A DNA stretch of 64,000 nt, from positions 2,356,001 to 2,420,000 of the forward strand of contig OY756140.1 of assembly GCA_963576785.1 (NCBI GenBank). The letters run 5' to 3'. Below the pieces are notes generated by a model. That model was not told the DNA's origin. It was given only the letters and a program-made list of their open reading frames with translations, and did no database searches. The translations under genes were made by a program, and so were the position numbers. Positions 11,708 through 20,809 of this stretch are shown here, piece after piece; within the stretch, counting starts at the first letter, position 1, and each line of letters starts with the position of its first letter. The DNA comes from Chlorophyllum brunneum. Its lineage: Eukaryota > Basidiomycota > Agaricomycetes > Agaricales > Agaricaceae.

Positions 11708-12704
11708 ATGCCAGAAAATCGACACACCACAACACGGAAGTACACCGAAGCCAGTGGAACGGCGTATTCTCTACCCCACGATGGGGAAGAGCGTCGGAGG
11801 TATGTAATTCCAACCCTGCTTCCCTTATGGGCTCATCTCATCACCGTTAGATTAACGTTGCAGAGCAACCTGCTCCTCCGTACATTTGATAATAGGATTC
11901 TCCATGCACCAGTACAACTCAAAGACTCAGACTGGGTCCTAGAGACAGGCACAGGCACGGGTGCGTTCACCTCGTTCTGAAAAGAGAACAATTTAGTGAC
12001 AGTTATCGTTCATCTACCCAGGTATCTGGCTCCAGGACCTCGCTCAGGGGACTCCTGCAGAACCCCAATATATTGGCACGGACATCGAATCTGCTCTCTT
12101 TCCGAGGGTGTCCACCCTTCCGCCAAACATGACGTTCAAAATCCATTCTGTCACTGCCCTTCCGACTGAATGGACGAATAAGTTTACCGTAGCCCACCAA
12201 CGCCTCCTCATTGCTGGCCTCCGAAGACACGAATGGGAAAAGGCTATTACCGAACTTTACCGAGTTCTGAAACCGGGCGGATGGATTCAGTTATTGGAGA
12301 TGAAGAAATGGACATCTGGTCCCGCACTTGCCAAACATTCAGAGCTGCTTTACAAATTCGCGGACGACCAAGGAACAATGTGGCGTGACCTTACGACACG
12401 TATACCCGATTTTTGTGAGCAAAGCGGTTTTATCAACCTTCAACAGGACACCCGGAGTACCCCCCTTGGTGCCTGGGCAGGCCAGGATGGTATTGACGGG
12501 AAAGAAAATCTTTTGGAGCTTATGAGAGGAATCAAGACACCGATGTTGAGAGGCGGTGGTTATGGTATAGTAGGCACTGAAGAGGAATACGATGAGCTAG
12601 TGGAACAAGTCTCAAAGGAGTTTGATGATACACCGGGATCCAAGACCCTTTGGACGGTGTTCTGGGCTCAAAAACCGCCAGGATCTGAAAAGCACGAGCT
12701 CTAA
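11708..12704 (+). CDS. SAM-dependent methyltransferase, fungal UMTA/LaeA-like (MT1)
   Basis: Class I S-adenosylmethionine-dependent methyltransferase of the type common around fungal secondary metabolism. Exons 11708-11799, 11851-11960 and 12022-12704 give 294 residues. Motif I is WVLETGTGTGIW, an acidic motif follows (YIGTDIESALFP), then WEKAITELYRVLKPGGWIQL (post-I region), and the end is WTVFWAQKPPG. The intron inside the glycine-rich motif I splits a Gly codon and is conserved in position in the paralogue MT2 at 50,002. No polyketide, NRPS or terpene gene is in the window, so the substrate is unknown. The reading frame looks intact. Confidence 0.85.
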
Positions 12705-13434
12705 ACTGGAAGAGACGGCAGGCCTTTTGGTCAATCGGGCTCATCACTGGTAAGTACACCGCATGCTTGAGAAAACGCATTGACCCCTGGCTCATGACAG
12801 TGTACAGTCTACCCGCACCGTGCTTCATTAACAGGCTTGACTATAAATTAATCCATTTCATCGTCTGATTGAACACATCCACTAATCACGCGTTTTACGA
12901 CTGGAATACAACCTTGGGCATCCTGAACCTAACTCAGCCCCTGTGACACCTTCCTTAGGTGTATGGCTCGTAGCATCCTCAGTAATGCCCCGTCAATGCA
13001 AATAACGGATCTAGGAGACGTGTGTTTCCTTGCGGCCGCCATATTCGCCCCTCTCGCAGTAAACATCGTACCGGTGGAACTAAAGACATTAGTGGAGGCG
13101 CTTGTCTCATCCGAGCTCCGGAAACGTGCGTATGCAGCAATCCGTGGCTCGTGAACTGTCCACTACCCAGAATTTTCTGGCACGCAGAGTTAGTGGAGAA
13201 AGTAGGAATAAGTTCATTCGAAGCAGGTACATAGCTTGCTTAGTGCTATACACTCAGCTTTGCGAAAGTGTTCCCATGTATTAATGCAGGTGATGGTCAA
13301 CCTAACAGGACATACTAGTAAGTTAATCCCTTTTCGCCAGTGTCATCATCCCTGAGAGCCATGTTTAAGTCTTCACGGAAAATTCTCGCAAACCCCACCT
13401 TTCAGTGAGTTCTCCAGCACCAATTCAGCTGTCG
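12705..13434. other. Intergenic region between convergent MT1 and the 223-aa gene
   Basis: Read on both strands; no supported gene. It should contain the 3' UTRs of both neighbours. Confidence 0.4.
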
Positions 13435-14256
13435 CTAAATCGAGGTGGCTTCATTAGTATATCCGGTGGTCAGTTTATAGTAATGTGAACTCGATTCGGG
13501 AGTGTCTGGGTTCTCAGAGTGCGGGTGTTGCTGGGAGATAAGTTTGAGAACTGCTGGCGTATGATCACCAGCTGAGATCCTATCCTACGCATCTGGTTTT
13601 GATATACAGAAGGACTTACGAGCCCCAAGTATTATATTCACGGAAATGTCAGCTTCGGCCTTCTCCCCGAACATTTTCGAACCTTCGATTCCCCAGCGGA
13701 CGTAAAATTTCAAAGTTTGCTCTAATGCTAGGCTTTTCTTTGAATGGGCCATAAGGGTCTCATATCGATTACTCAACACTTGCAGGGCATACGGTAATGT
13801 CCACCGACAGTCTTTGTATTTGCTAAAAGGTCCTTGGTGGCTACTGAGTTGTATCACGGTCGCGAATAGGATTGCCACTGATTCGAACTCTTGAGTCAGA
13901 GTAGATGTCAAGTATCGTAGGCTATTGACACGAGAGGGAGTATCTAGTGATGCTTGACTGAACACGAAAGGACCGTTGATGTTAGGTCATTGAAGGGCAG
14001 CAAGTGCGGGAGCCTGAAGATCAGTAAAAAGGGAGGATTAAGACCTGAGTAGGTGTTACATAAACCTCGGGCTCGGGGATTTCTTGGGTAATGCACTGAG
14101 CTTGAAGCTTGAGGGCTGAATAACCTGGTCTTCAAGCTTCAAGTGGTAAAGACGAAAGAAGTCGGGTGATTTTGCTCCTTTGCTTCCGGTGACCATCCCC
14201 AGGACGTGGCCTAGAGTTCTTCTTGTTCGGAAGTGCTCAGTGCCTTCCTCATACAT
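13435..14256 (-). CDS. Uncharacterised protein, three exons, 223 aa
   Basis: I do not recognise the family. The gene is supported by exact splice geometry: exons 14256-14060, 13957-13620 and 13571-13435 are joined by GT-AG introns of 102 and 48 nt with matching phases, and the total is a multiple of three. The protein begins MYEEGTEHFRTRRTLGHV, carries a hydrophilic middle (TLTQEFESVAILFATVIQL, LKFYVRWGIEGSKMFGEKAE) and ends in a Ser/Pro/Glu-rich tail. There is no signal peptide or membrane span. The gypsy-1 LTR begins 31 bp upstream of the chosen start, so its promoter, or possibly 5' exons, has been displaced by 6.4 kb. An upstream start in a lost exon cannot be excluded. Confidence 0.55.
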
Positions 14257-14287
14257 TGTTTCACTGGTGCGTATTTGATATAGTGTT

Positions 14288-14569
14288 TGTTACAAACTAT
14301 AGATAGACCATTCATTCCTATCTTGCGCCCATCACCTCGTGTACCCTCATACTTGTTTCACTCCCTGTTTCACCCCTAGAGGCTATGCCTCCCATCTGAC
14401 TCATTTACTCCTCTCCCTTATTATTAGCCGTCACCACTAGTATATAAAGTGTAGTAATACTTGATGTATTCCTTACACTTTACCAATCATATCATCCCTT
14501 CTTCCTTTCTCTACTTCCTTTCCTTTATCCAAAGGCTTGCAACCTGAGTCAGAGACTAAGGTTGTAACA
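14288..14569 (+). repeat. 5' LTR of gypsy-1
   Basis: 282 bp, matched by the 3' copy at 20411-20692. It contains a TATA box (TATATAAAG from 14441) and, about 34 nt downstream, ACACTTTACCAA (14475-14486), the likely start of the transcript. Confidence 0.95.
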
Positions 14570-14570
14570 T

Positions 14571-14582
14571 TTGGTAAAGTGT
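14571..14582 (+). promoter_or_regulatory. Self-complementary primer-binding site of gypsy-1
   Basis: TTGGTAAAGTGT begins 1 nt after the 5' LTR. It is the exact reverse complement of ACACTTTACCAA at 14475-14486, just where transcription should start below the TATA box. This is the arrangement of self-priming Tf1-type elements, in which the 5' end of the RNA folds back as primer; no tRNA 3' end needs to be invoked. The same pairing exists in gypsy-2 and gypsy-3. Confidence 0.75.
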
Positions 14583-14662
14583 CATTCAACTCACCTTGCA
14601 AGAGAGGTGTCACTATTCGTAGCTAGGCTTGGAATAATAGCCTCCGACCAGGATGACAGTAT

Positions 14663-15907
14663 ATGAGCAGCAGTAGCTCATCAAGAACACCAAGAAGACA
14701 CAGAGCTCCGAGACCAACAGACATCCAAGGTTCACCCATTGCAACAGGATCCAAACAATCAACAGAATCAGAAATCCCTGAAGGCCTTAAACAGCAGAAA
14801 TCCGAACACAGCGTAGACAAGAATACAGCTCTATTTGAAACCGAATTCGACATAGAAGTTGCTGAGAACACATCCAATATGGATATCGCCGAGACCTATG
14901 AGAAAGAATCCGAACACAGCACAGATGAGGAACTAGCCCCATCTGAAGAAGAAATCGACACAGAAGTTGCTGACGCCACAGCCGATATAGAAATTGCCGA
15001 GACCCATGGAAACGAACACAGTGAACCAGAGACAGAACCAGAGATGACAAAAGAAATCAACATCCCAAAAAACCTAGCCCCAGAGCCAGGATATTTCAAT
15101 AGAGATAGAACCAGATTTGATGATTGGTGGAGAGCCATATCCTTATGGTTAATGTTCAACAAGATAGACAAAGATGAACAGAAGATAGTGGCAATTTTGG
15201 CAAGAATGAAAGGGGGGCTAGCAGGCCCTTACACCAACACACAGCTACAAGCCATCCAGAACAAGAAAACACCAGATTGGGATGACTTTACAAAGGAAAT
15301 AGAGGCCACATTTTCCTTGGGAAATAGGAAAGCCATAGCAGAAGAAGAAATTGAGACATTCAAACAAGGGAAGAAGAATACGGCAGATTTCTTAATTGAA
15401 TTCGAGGCATTGAAAGCCCAAGCGGGGACAGACAACACCCACGCAATATTCCTCCTCAAACGCCACACCAGAGCAGACATTATCCAAACCATAGTAGGCT
15501 ACCCGACAACCTCCATCCCAACAACATATAGCAAATGGAAAACTACAATCCTCGCAGTAGGACAAGGATATGAAGCAACAGACATCACTCGAGAAGATGT
15601 CAGAACCACCACCGGAGTTACTTATGGAGGTAGAGGACAACCCATGGAGATAGGAAGACAAAGGGCAGACACCGATCAAAATGGAAAACCGAGGTGCTAC
15701 AACTGCAACCTCTATGGGCATATTGCCAAATACTGCAGGAAGAAGACGAAAGTCACATACACCAAGATAACATGCTACAATTGTGGAAAACAAGGCCACA
15801 TCTCAAAGAACTGCAGGGCACCCAAGAGAGCATACATCAGAGAAATCAACGAAGACAATGAACAAGAAAAGGAGGAGAAAGAGGATTTTGTCGAAGGCTC
15901 CGAGTAG
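14663..15907 (+). CDS. gag: Gag of gypsy-1
   Basis: Intact 414-aa capsid/nucleocapsid polyprotein. The N-terminal 120 residues are very acidic and contain two imperfect copies of a unit of about 37 residues (SEHSVD...DIEVAE...DIAET, then SEHSTD...DTEVAD...EIAET). A retrotransposon-gag capsid domain follows (PEPGYFNRDRTRFDDWWRA, then ARMKGGLAGPYTN). Two CCHC zinc knuckles close the protein (CYNCNLYGHIAKYC and CYNCGKQGHISKNC). The pol frame overlaps the end of gag in the -1 register and is open across the gag stop, so Pol is probably made by frameshifting. No stop codon has been acquired although pol next to it is heavily damaged. Confidence 0.92.
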   Translation: MSSSSSSRTPRRHRAPRPTDIQGSPIATGSKQSTESEIPEGLKQQKSEHSVDKNTALFETEFDIEVAENTSNMDIAETYEKESEHSTDEELAPSEEEIDTEVADATADIEIAETHGNEHSEPETEPEMTKEINIPKNLAPEPGYFNRDRTRFDDWWRAISLWLMFNKIDKDEQKIVAILARMKGGLAGPYTNTQLQAIQNKKTPDWDDFTKEIEATFSLGNRKAIAEEEIETFKQGKKNTADFLIEFEALKAQAGTDNTHAIFLLKRHTRADIIQTIVGYPTTSIPTTYSKWKTTILAVGQGYEATDITREDVRTTTGVTYGGRGQPMEIGRQRADTDQNGKPRCYNCNLYGHIAKYCRKKTKVTYTKITCYNCGKQGHISKNCRAPKRAYIREINEDNEQEKEEKEDFVEGSE

Positions 15908-18900
15908 GTGCAAACCTGCGAGCCAATAAATCTAGAGTTTCTGTTTTATCCCACAATAGACAATACATAATCCCCCAGAAACGAAACTCTACGCACGAAT
16001 TTCTCCTCAACTCAACAATCCAGACAAAAAAAGGATGCAGACCAATTACAACCCTTGTAGACTCCGGATGCACCCACACGTGCATAGCACAACGAACGAT
16101 AGATGAAGAACAGATCCCGACTAAACCCCTGGAAACCCCGATCAGAGTAATCAATGCCGACGGAACAGAAAATAAAAAAGGAGAGATAACAGACAAAGCA
16201 CAACTGGTATTAAACAATGGCAACCACACGGAACAAATCGATGCTCTAGTAACACAATTGGAAAGCACAGACTTATATCTCGGACACGACTGGCTGGTCA
16301 AGCATAACCCGGAAATCGATTGGAACAACCACGTCATATGATTCACCAGATGCCCAGACAATTGCAAAATATCACATAGCGACATATGGTTCAACGAGAG
16401 AATACGGACAGTCAAGGAACACATTGAAGAGAAAAAGGTGGACCAGACGAATGATGAAGATCTACCACCATACCTCCGACGATATACCCACCTATTCAAC
16501 AAGAAGAACTTCGATAAACTACCCAAGCACATGGTATGGGACTATAAGATAAACCTGTCTGAAGATGCACCCCCGGTACTATAGTCCAAGGTCTACCCAA
16601 TGACAATAACAGAGAAACAGGAACTACAGAAGTTTCTTGACGAGAACCTTGCCTCAGGACGAATCAGACTATCACAATCCCCCTACACCACCCTATGTTT
16701 CTTTATACCAAAAAAGGACGGAACAAAATGCCTGGTACAGGATTACAAAAAGCTGAATGAACACACCATCAAGGATAAGATGCCACTGCCACTCATAGGC
16801 GAAGTTCTAGACTGATTAAAGGATGCGAAGGTGTTCAACAAGCTCGATATCATTTGGGGATATAACAATGTCAGAATCAGAGAAGAGAATGAATGGAAGG
16901 CAGCATTTGTAACAAACAGCAGATTATTTGAACCTACGGTCATGTTCTTTGGGATAAGCAATTCACCGGCAACCTTTCAGAGGATGATGAACACGGTATT
17001 TCGGGAAATGTTACATGAGGGAACGCTCGTCAACTACATGGATGATTTTGTCATTCCAGGAACCACACAGGAAGAACTTGAGGAACGAACAATGCAGTTC
17101 TTAGACATTGCAGCCAAGCACCAGCTTTACTTCAAGCGGTCAAAATATGTGTTTGACGTGAAGGAAATACCCATACTGGGCTTTATAGTAGGACAAGGCA
17201 GCGTTAAAATGGAGGAAGAGAACGTGAAAGCAGTAAGAGAATGGCCAACACCCAAATCCGTGAAAGACGTCGAAAAATTCCTGGGTTTTGCAAACTTCTA
17301 CCAACGATTCATACAAGACTTCAGCAACATAGCAACACCCCTACACGAGCTGAAGAAGAAAGATGCGCAATGGTTATGGTCAGAACGACAACAACAGGCA
17401 TTTGAGAAGATCAAGGAAAAGATCACGAGTGAACCAGTACTAGCAATGCCTTAGGACAAAGGACAATACAGAGTAGAAGTGGATGTATTGGGATACAGAG
17501 TAGGAGTGGTATTATCACAAAACCAGAATGACCAGTGGCACCCAATCGCCTTTCACTCGAGAACAATGATACCGGCAGAATGAAACTACCAAATTTATGA
17601 CAAAGAATTACTAGCAATCCGAGAAGCGATCAAAACGTGGAGACAATACCTACTTGATGGACCACAAGAACTTAGAATACTTCAGGAAACCGCAACAACT
17701 CACAGGACAACAGGCAAGATGGCAACTGGAATTACAGGAATATCGCTACACACTAAAACACATACCTGGAAAGACAAACACGAAAGCAGACGTGCTATCA
17801 AGACTAGCAAAAATGGACACAACCAGAGACAACACAAATATCACGCTATTACCCAACCACTTATTCGATAACACCATCACCGAGATCAGACAAATTTGGG
17901 AAATATCGGGAGAAGAAGACCTGAAACACTGATTACGAAAGGAGCAAAGAAGAGAAACATAGTGGCTAAGAGAAAAGGAGAAACGATCAGAGGAGATATG
18001 GGAAACTGATGGACTACCCATGTTTGAAGGAAGAATATATGTACCACCAAACGCCGAGTTACGCCAAGAAATACTCCAACAACACCACAACAAAACGGAC
18101 GTAGGATACCCGGGACAGCACAGAATGATCAAACTCCTCAAAAGGACATATTGGTGGCCACAAATGCGCAATGATATTAAACGATACATCAAGGGATGCG
18201 ACACATGTCAGCGAAACAAAATACTCTGGACATGACCTACCATACATCTCCATCCACTACCGATACCCACCGGACCATGGGAAGAAATATCAATCGACAT
18301 GATAGGACCACTGCCAGAATCAGATGGATATGACGCGATACTTGTCATTATTGATCGTTTCAGCAAAATGATCAGACTACACACAGTTAACACTACCCTA
18401 TCATCCGAAGAGTTAGGAGATATTTATTGTGACAATATATGGAGGCAACATGGGATATCCCACAGGATCATCAGTGACAGAGGCCCACAATTTGCATCAA
18501 AGTTCATGGCAGAACTTTGCAGAGCAACCGGCACCCAACATAACCTATCCATGGCATACCATCCACAAACAGACGGTCAGACAGAGTGCATCAACCAGGA
18601 GGTCGAGGCAGAGGCATACCACAGAAACGTAATCAACCATGCGCAGGACAACTGGAAGAAATGGCTCAGCACAGCAGAATTCCAGTACAACAATAAAACA
18701 CATAGTGCCATAGGACATTCACCGTTCCAGATAGTATATGGATGACATCCATGGAAAGGGGATATCTCAAACACGGTCAAGGCACCTGCGATTACGGAGT
18801 GAATACAGGAGTTACAGGACATGCACCAAGAAACGATCAAAATGCTACAACAGAACCAGACACAAATGGAGAAATGGAACAGCACAAAACCAGAACACGA

Positions 18901-19369
18901 GTATAGGGCAGGAGACCAAGTTTGGCTTGAAGCAGATAACATTAGAACAATAAGGCCGACGAGAAAACTTGATCACAGGAGATACGGACCATTCCGAGTA
19001 AAAGAAAAAATAGGTGAAACAAGCTACCGACTGGAACTACCTGAAACATAGGCAATACATGACATGTTTAACAGCAGACTCCTCTCCCTCTATCACAAAC
19101 CCGAGTATGACAGCCAGCGTACTCCGCCACCACTGATCCCTGAGATAATCAATGATGAGGAACATTATGAGGTAGATGAAGTCCGAGGACACCGCATAAG
19201 GGGAAAACAAAAACAGTACCTAATACACTAGAAAGGGTATACGTCCAAAGAAGATACATGGGAAAATGAAGCAAATCTGGAAAATGCCAAGGAAGTAGTA
19301 CAGGAGTTTATGAGCAAGATTTCGAGGATGAAACCTATAAAAAGGGGAGGTAAAAAGCAGCAATTATGA
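15908..19369 (+). pseudogene. pol: Pol of gypsy-1 (protease, RT, RNase H, integrase, chromodomain), broken
   Basis: Domain order is protease (LVDSGCTHTC), reverse transcriptase (VNYMDDFVIPG), RNase H, integrase zinc finger (HHNK, CDTCQRN), integrase core (SDRGPQFASKF) and a C-terminal chromodomain (HYEVDEVRGH), as in chromoviruses. In-frame stops lie at 16339, 16582, 16813, 17452, 17581, 17930, 17960, 18233, 18743, 18800, 19049 and 19229. A 26-nt deletion near 17657 shifts the frame inside RNase H. At least nine stops are single C-to-T or G-to-A changes relative to gypsy-3 (CGA, CAG or TGG codons). The native stop TGA at 19367-19369 overlaps the AUG of the next ORF. Confidence 0.93.
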
Positions 19370-19557
19370 ACAACAAACCTCGCATTCCAAGCAACCACTA
19401 TACTCAAAGCATCACTCACTGTATCCACTTCACCCTTGACTTTACCAACTATCTTTATAACATACCATGCCCGCCGAACACCAACTTACTCCATACCCCT
19501 ACCTCAAAGAATTCGATGAACTCGTCCCAGAAAGAACCAGCCATGAGGAACTCGTAG
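19366..19557 (+). CDS. Leader ORF overlapping the pol stop (gypsy-1)
   Basis: A 63-codon frame whose ATG (19366) overlaps the pol TGA as ATGA. Its first part (MNNKPRIPSNHYTQ, then HFTLDFTNYLYN) is retained in gypsy-2 (start 22602) and gypsy-3 (start 40151). It runs into the start of ORF3 in another frame, which suggests coupled re-initiation or a leader peptide. It may be regulatory rather than coding for a functional protein. Confidence 0.45.
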   Translation: MNNKPRIPSNHYTQSITHCIHFTLDFTNYLYNIPCPPNTNLLHTPTSKNSMNSSQKEPAMRNS

Positions 19558-20303
19558 AAGGAGAAACACTAGTCAACACCATGATACTATTAGGTGCAGC
19601 AATGAAAGCAACCCAAGAAGGTGCATCTAAAATAATGGACACCTTATCCGATACCACTCCGAGACTCAACCAGTTCATCATTGATGAAGGAAGGAGAGAC
19701 CAATTGGAGAGACACTTATACGAAATCAATGATGATCTGCAACTTATCGTCATCTCCAATATGCGAGCTCGGATGCACAGCATCCTCATAGCCCTAGCCA
19801 AACGACTCAATATGTACGAGTCAAGGAGTACAGACAATCTCTCCCACCATATCGTCAACCGACTACTTGTTAGTAACAACCCATTCCCCATCCAACATCA
19901 CATCTGTCATAAATGCGAACAAAAGACACAAAAAGCAACAGCCGCCGACCAACTACTTCACCCCAACATCAAAGAAGAAGTGGCCCATCTACAAACCATC
20001 CTCACTACGGTAGTACCCCCCATCACACCCATGACCTTCCACCCACCGCAAGGATATAGCACATTGAAATCGGAAGGCGAAAAGGACAACGAATACTGGA
20101 GGAGCATAGTGCATAAGCTCTTAGGCAATCACACCAACAATAACACCACGTACAATAATCACACCCATTTCCTGTTCAAAGAAGGACCACCACACGCACC
20201 CCTCTGGATTGGCTTAAGACGTGTTGACAAAGCACCTCTCATCGGAGGAAACAAAAAGGACTTGGCTAGGGCTCTGGGAGTGGCTGTACCTATGAATGAG
20301 TAA
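19467..20303 (+). CDS. ORF3 of gypsy-1, conserved unknown protein
   Basis: Intact 278-aa frame after pol, not part of the standard gag-pol set. The N-terminal half is helical (ERTSHEELVEGETLVNTMI, DEGRRDQLERHLYEINDDLQ). A CHKCEQ pair of cysteines sits near residue 150. The C-terminal half holds the conserved core: MTFHPPQGY, EYWRSIVHKL, FLFKEGPPHAPLWIGLR, PLIGGNKKDLARAL. There is no signal peptide, no hydrophobic span and no Asn-rich secreted character, so it is not an envelope protein. Homologous frames occur in gypsy-2 and gypsy-3, and the core motif survives in the very diverged gypsy-2. Function unknown; a role in assembly, RNA handling or regulation of transposition is speculation. Confidence 0.75.
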   Translation: MPAEHQLTPYPYLKEFDELVPERTSHEELVEGETLVNTMILLGAAMKATQEGASKIMDTLSDTTPRLNQFIIDEGRRDQLERHLYEINDDLQLIVISNMRARMHSILIALAKRLNMYESRSTDNLSHHIVNRLLVSNNPFPIQHHICHKCEQKTQKATAADQLLHPNIKEEVAHLQTILTTVVPPITPMTFHPPQGYSTLKSEGEKDNEYWRSIVHKLLGNHTNNNTTYNNHTHFLFKEGPPHAPLWIGLRRVDKAPLIGGNKKDLARALGVAVPMNE

Positions 20304-20397
20304 ATTCTCATCGCGTTTTCCTGCCTTCTCCAAATTCCGTATGCTTTATTTTACAAAGGACCTTTACAGTAATACACATCATGAGGACATGAAGCTT

Positions 20398-20410
20398 GAA
20401 AGGGAGGTAT
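20398..20410 (+). promoter_or_regulatory. Polypurine tract of gypsy-1
   Basis: GAAAGGGAGGTAT directly abuts the 3' LTR and is the expected plus-strand primer site. A similar purine run, AAAAAGGGGAGG, occurs inside the end of pol at 19339-19350. Confidence 0.7.
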
Positions 20411-20692
20411 TGTTACGAACTATAGATAGACCATTCATTCCTATCTTGTACCCGTCACCTCGTGTACTCTCATACTTGTTTCACTCCCTGTTTCACCCCT
20501 AGAGGCTATGCCTCCCATCTGACTCATTTACTCCTCTCCCTTATTATTAGCCGTCACCACTAGTATATAAAGTGTAGTAATACTTGATGTATTCCTTACA
20601 CTTTACCAATTGTATCATCCCTTCTTCCTTTTTCTACTTCCTTTCCTTTATCCAAAGGCTTGCAACCTGAGTTAGAGACTAAGGTTGTAATA
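20411..20692 (+). repeat. 3' LTR of gypsy-1
   Basis: 282 bp, matching 14288-14569 with a small number of substitutions. The outermost bases are GTAATA instead of GTAACA. Confidence 0.95.
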
Positions 20693-20794
20693 GTATTTTG
20701 GTCTCAGGGATAATATTCAATGCCTCCCCGTAGGTATGGTAGTACTTCCAAAAATAGATTTCTGCAAGACAAAGCTCCCGATATTCACAAAAAA
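20693..20794. other. Host sequence between gypsy-1 and the LINE insertion
   Basis: About 100 bp of unique sequence between two insertions. With 20795-20809 it continues, after removal of the LINE and its contents, directly into 49974 upstream of MT2. It is therefore part of the original promoter between the gene at 13,435-14,256 and MT2. No coding feature is seen. Confidence 0.7.
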
Positions 20795-20809
20795 GATATA
20801 TAGCAGTAC
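20795..20809. repeat. Target-site duplication of the LINE, left copy
   Basis: GATATATAGCAGTAC, matched by GATATATAGTGGTAC at 49959-49973 (13 of 15 bases). It lies flush against a 21-nt poly-T run, as expected for target-primed reverse transcription of a minus-strand insert. Confidence 0.85.

Larger units (their letters stand above)
14288..20692 (+). mobile_element. Ty3/gypsy chromodomain retrotransposon, copy gypsy-1
   Basis: Complete 6,405-bp element with 282-bp LTRs (14288-14569 and 20411-20692), gag, a broken pol, a leader ORF and ORF3, in plus orientation. LTR ends are TGTTAC and GTAACA at the inner edges; the outer 3' end reads GTAATA. The flanks GTGTT (14283-14287) and GTATT (20693-20697) are a 5-bp target duplication with one mismatch. 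It inserted just upstream of the gene at 13,435-14,256. Its pol carries 12 in-frame stops and one 26-nt deletion, so this copy is not autonomous. Confidence 0.95.

Noticed and set aside
19467..20303. ORF3 as an envelope-like protein because of its position after the integrase
   Set aside because: No signal peptide, no transmembrane segment, hydrophilic and partly helical throughout.
14288..20692. Claiming classical RIP from the C-to-T pattern
   Set aside because: Changes hit both CpG and CpA contexts and the sample is small; methylation with deamination explains most of it. Left as a test rather than a call.
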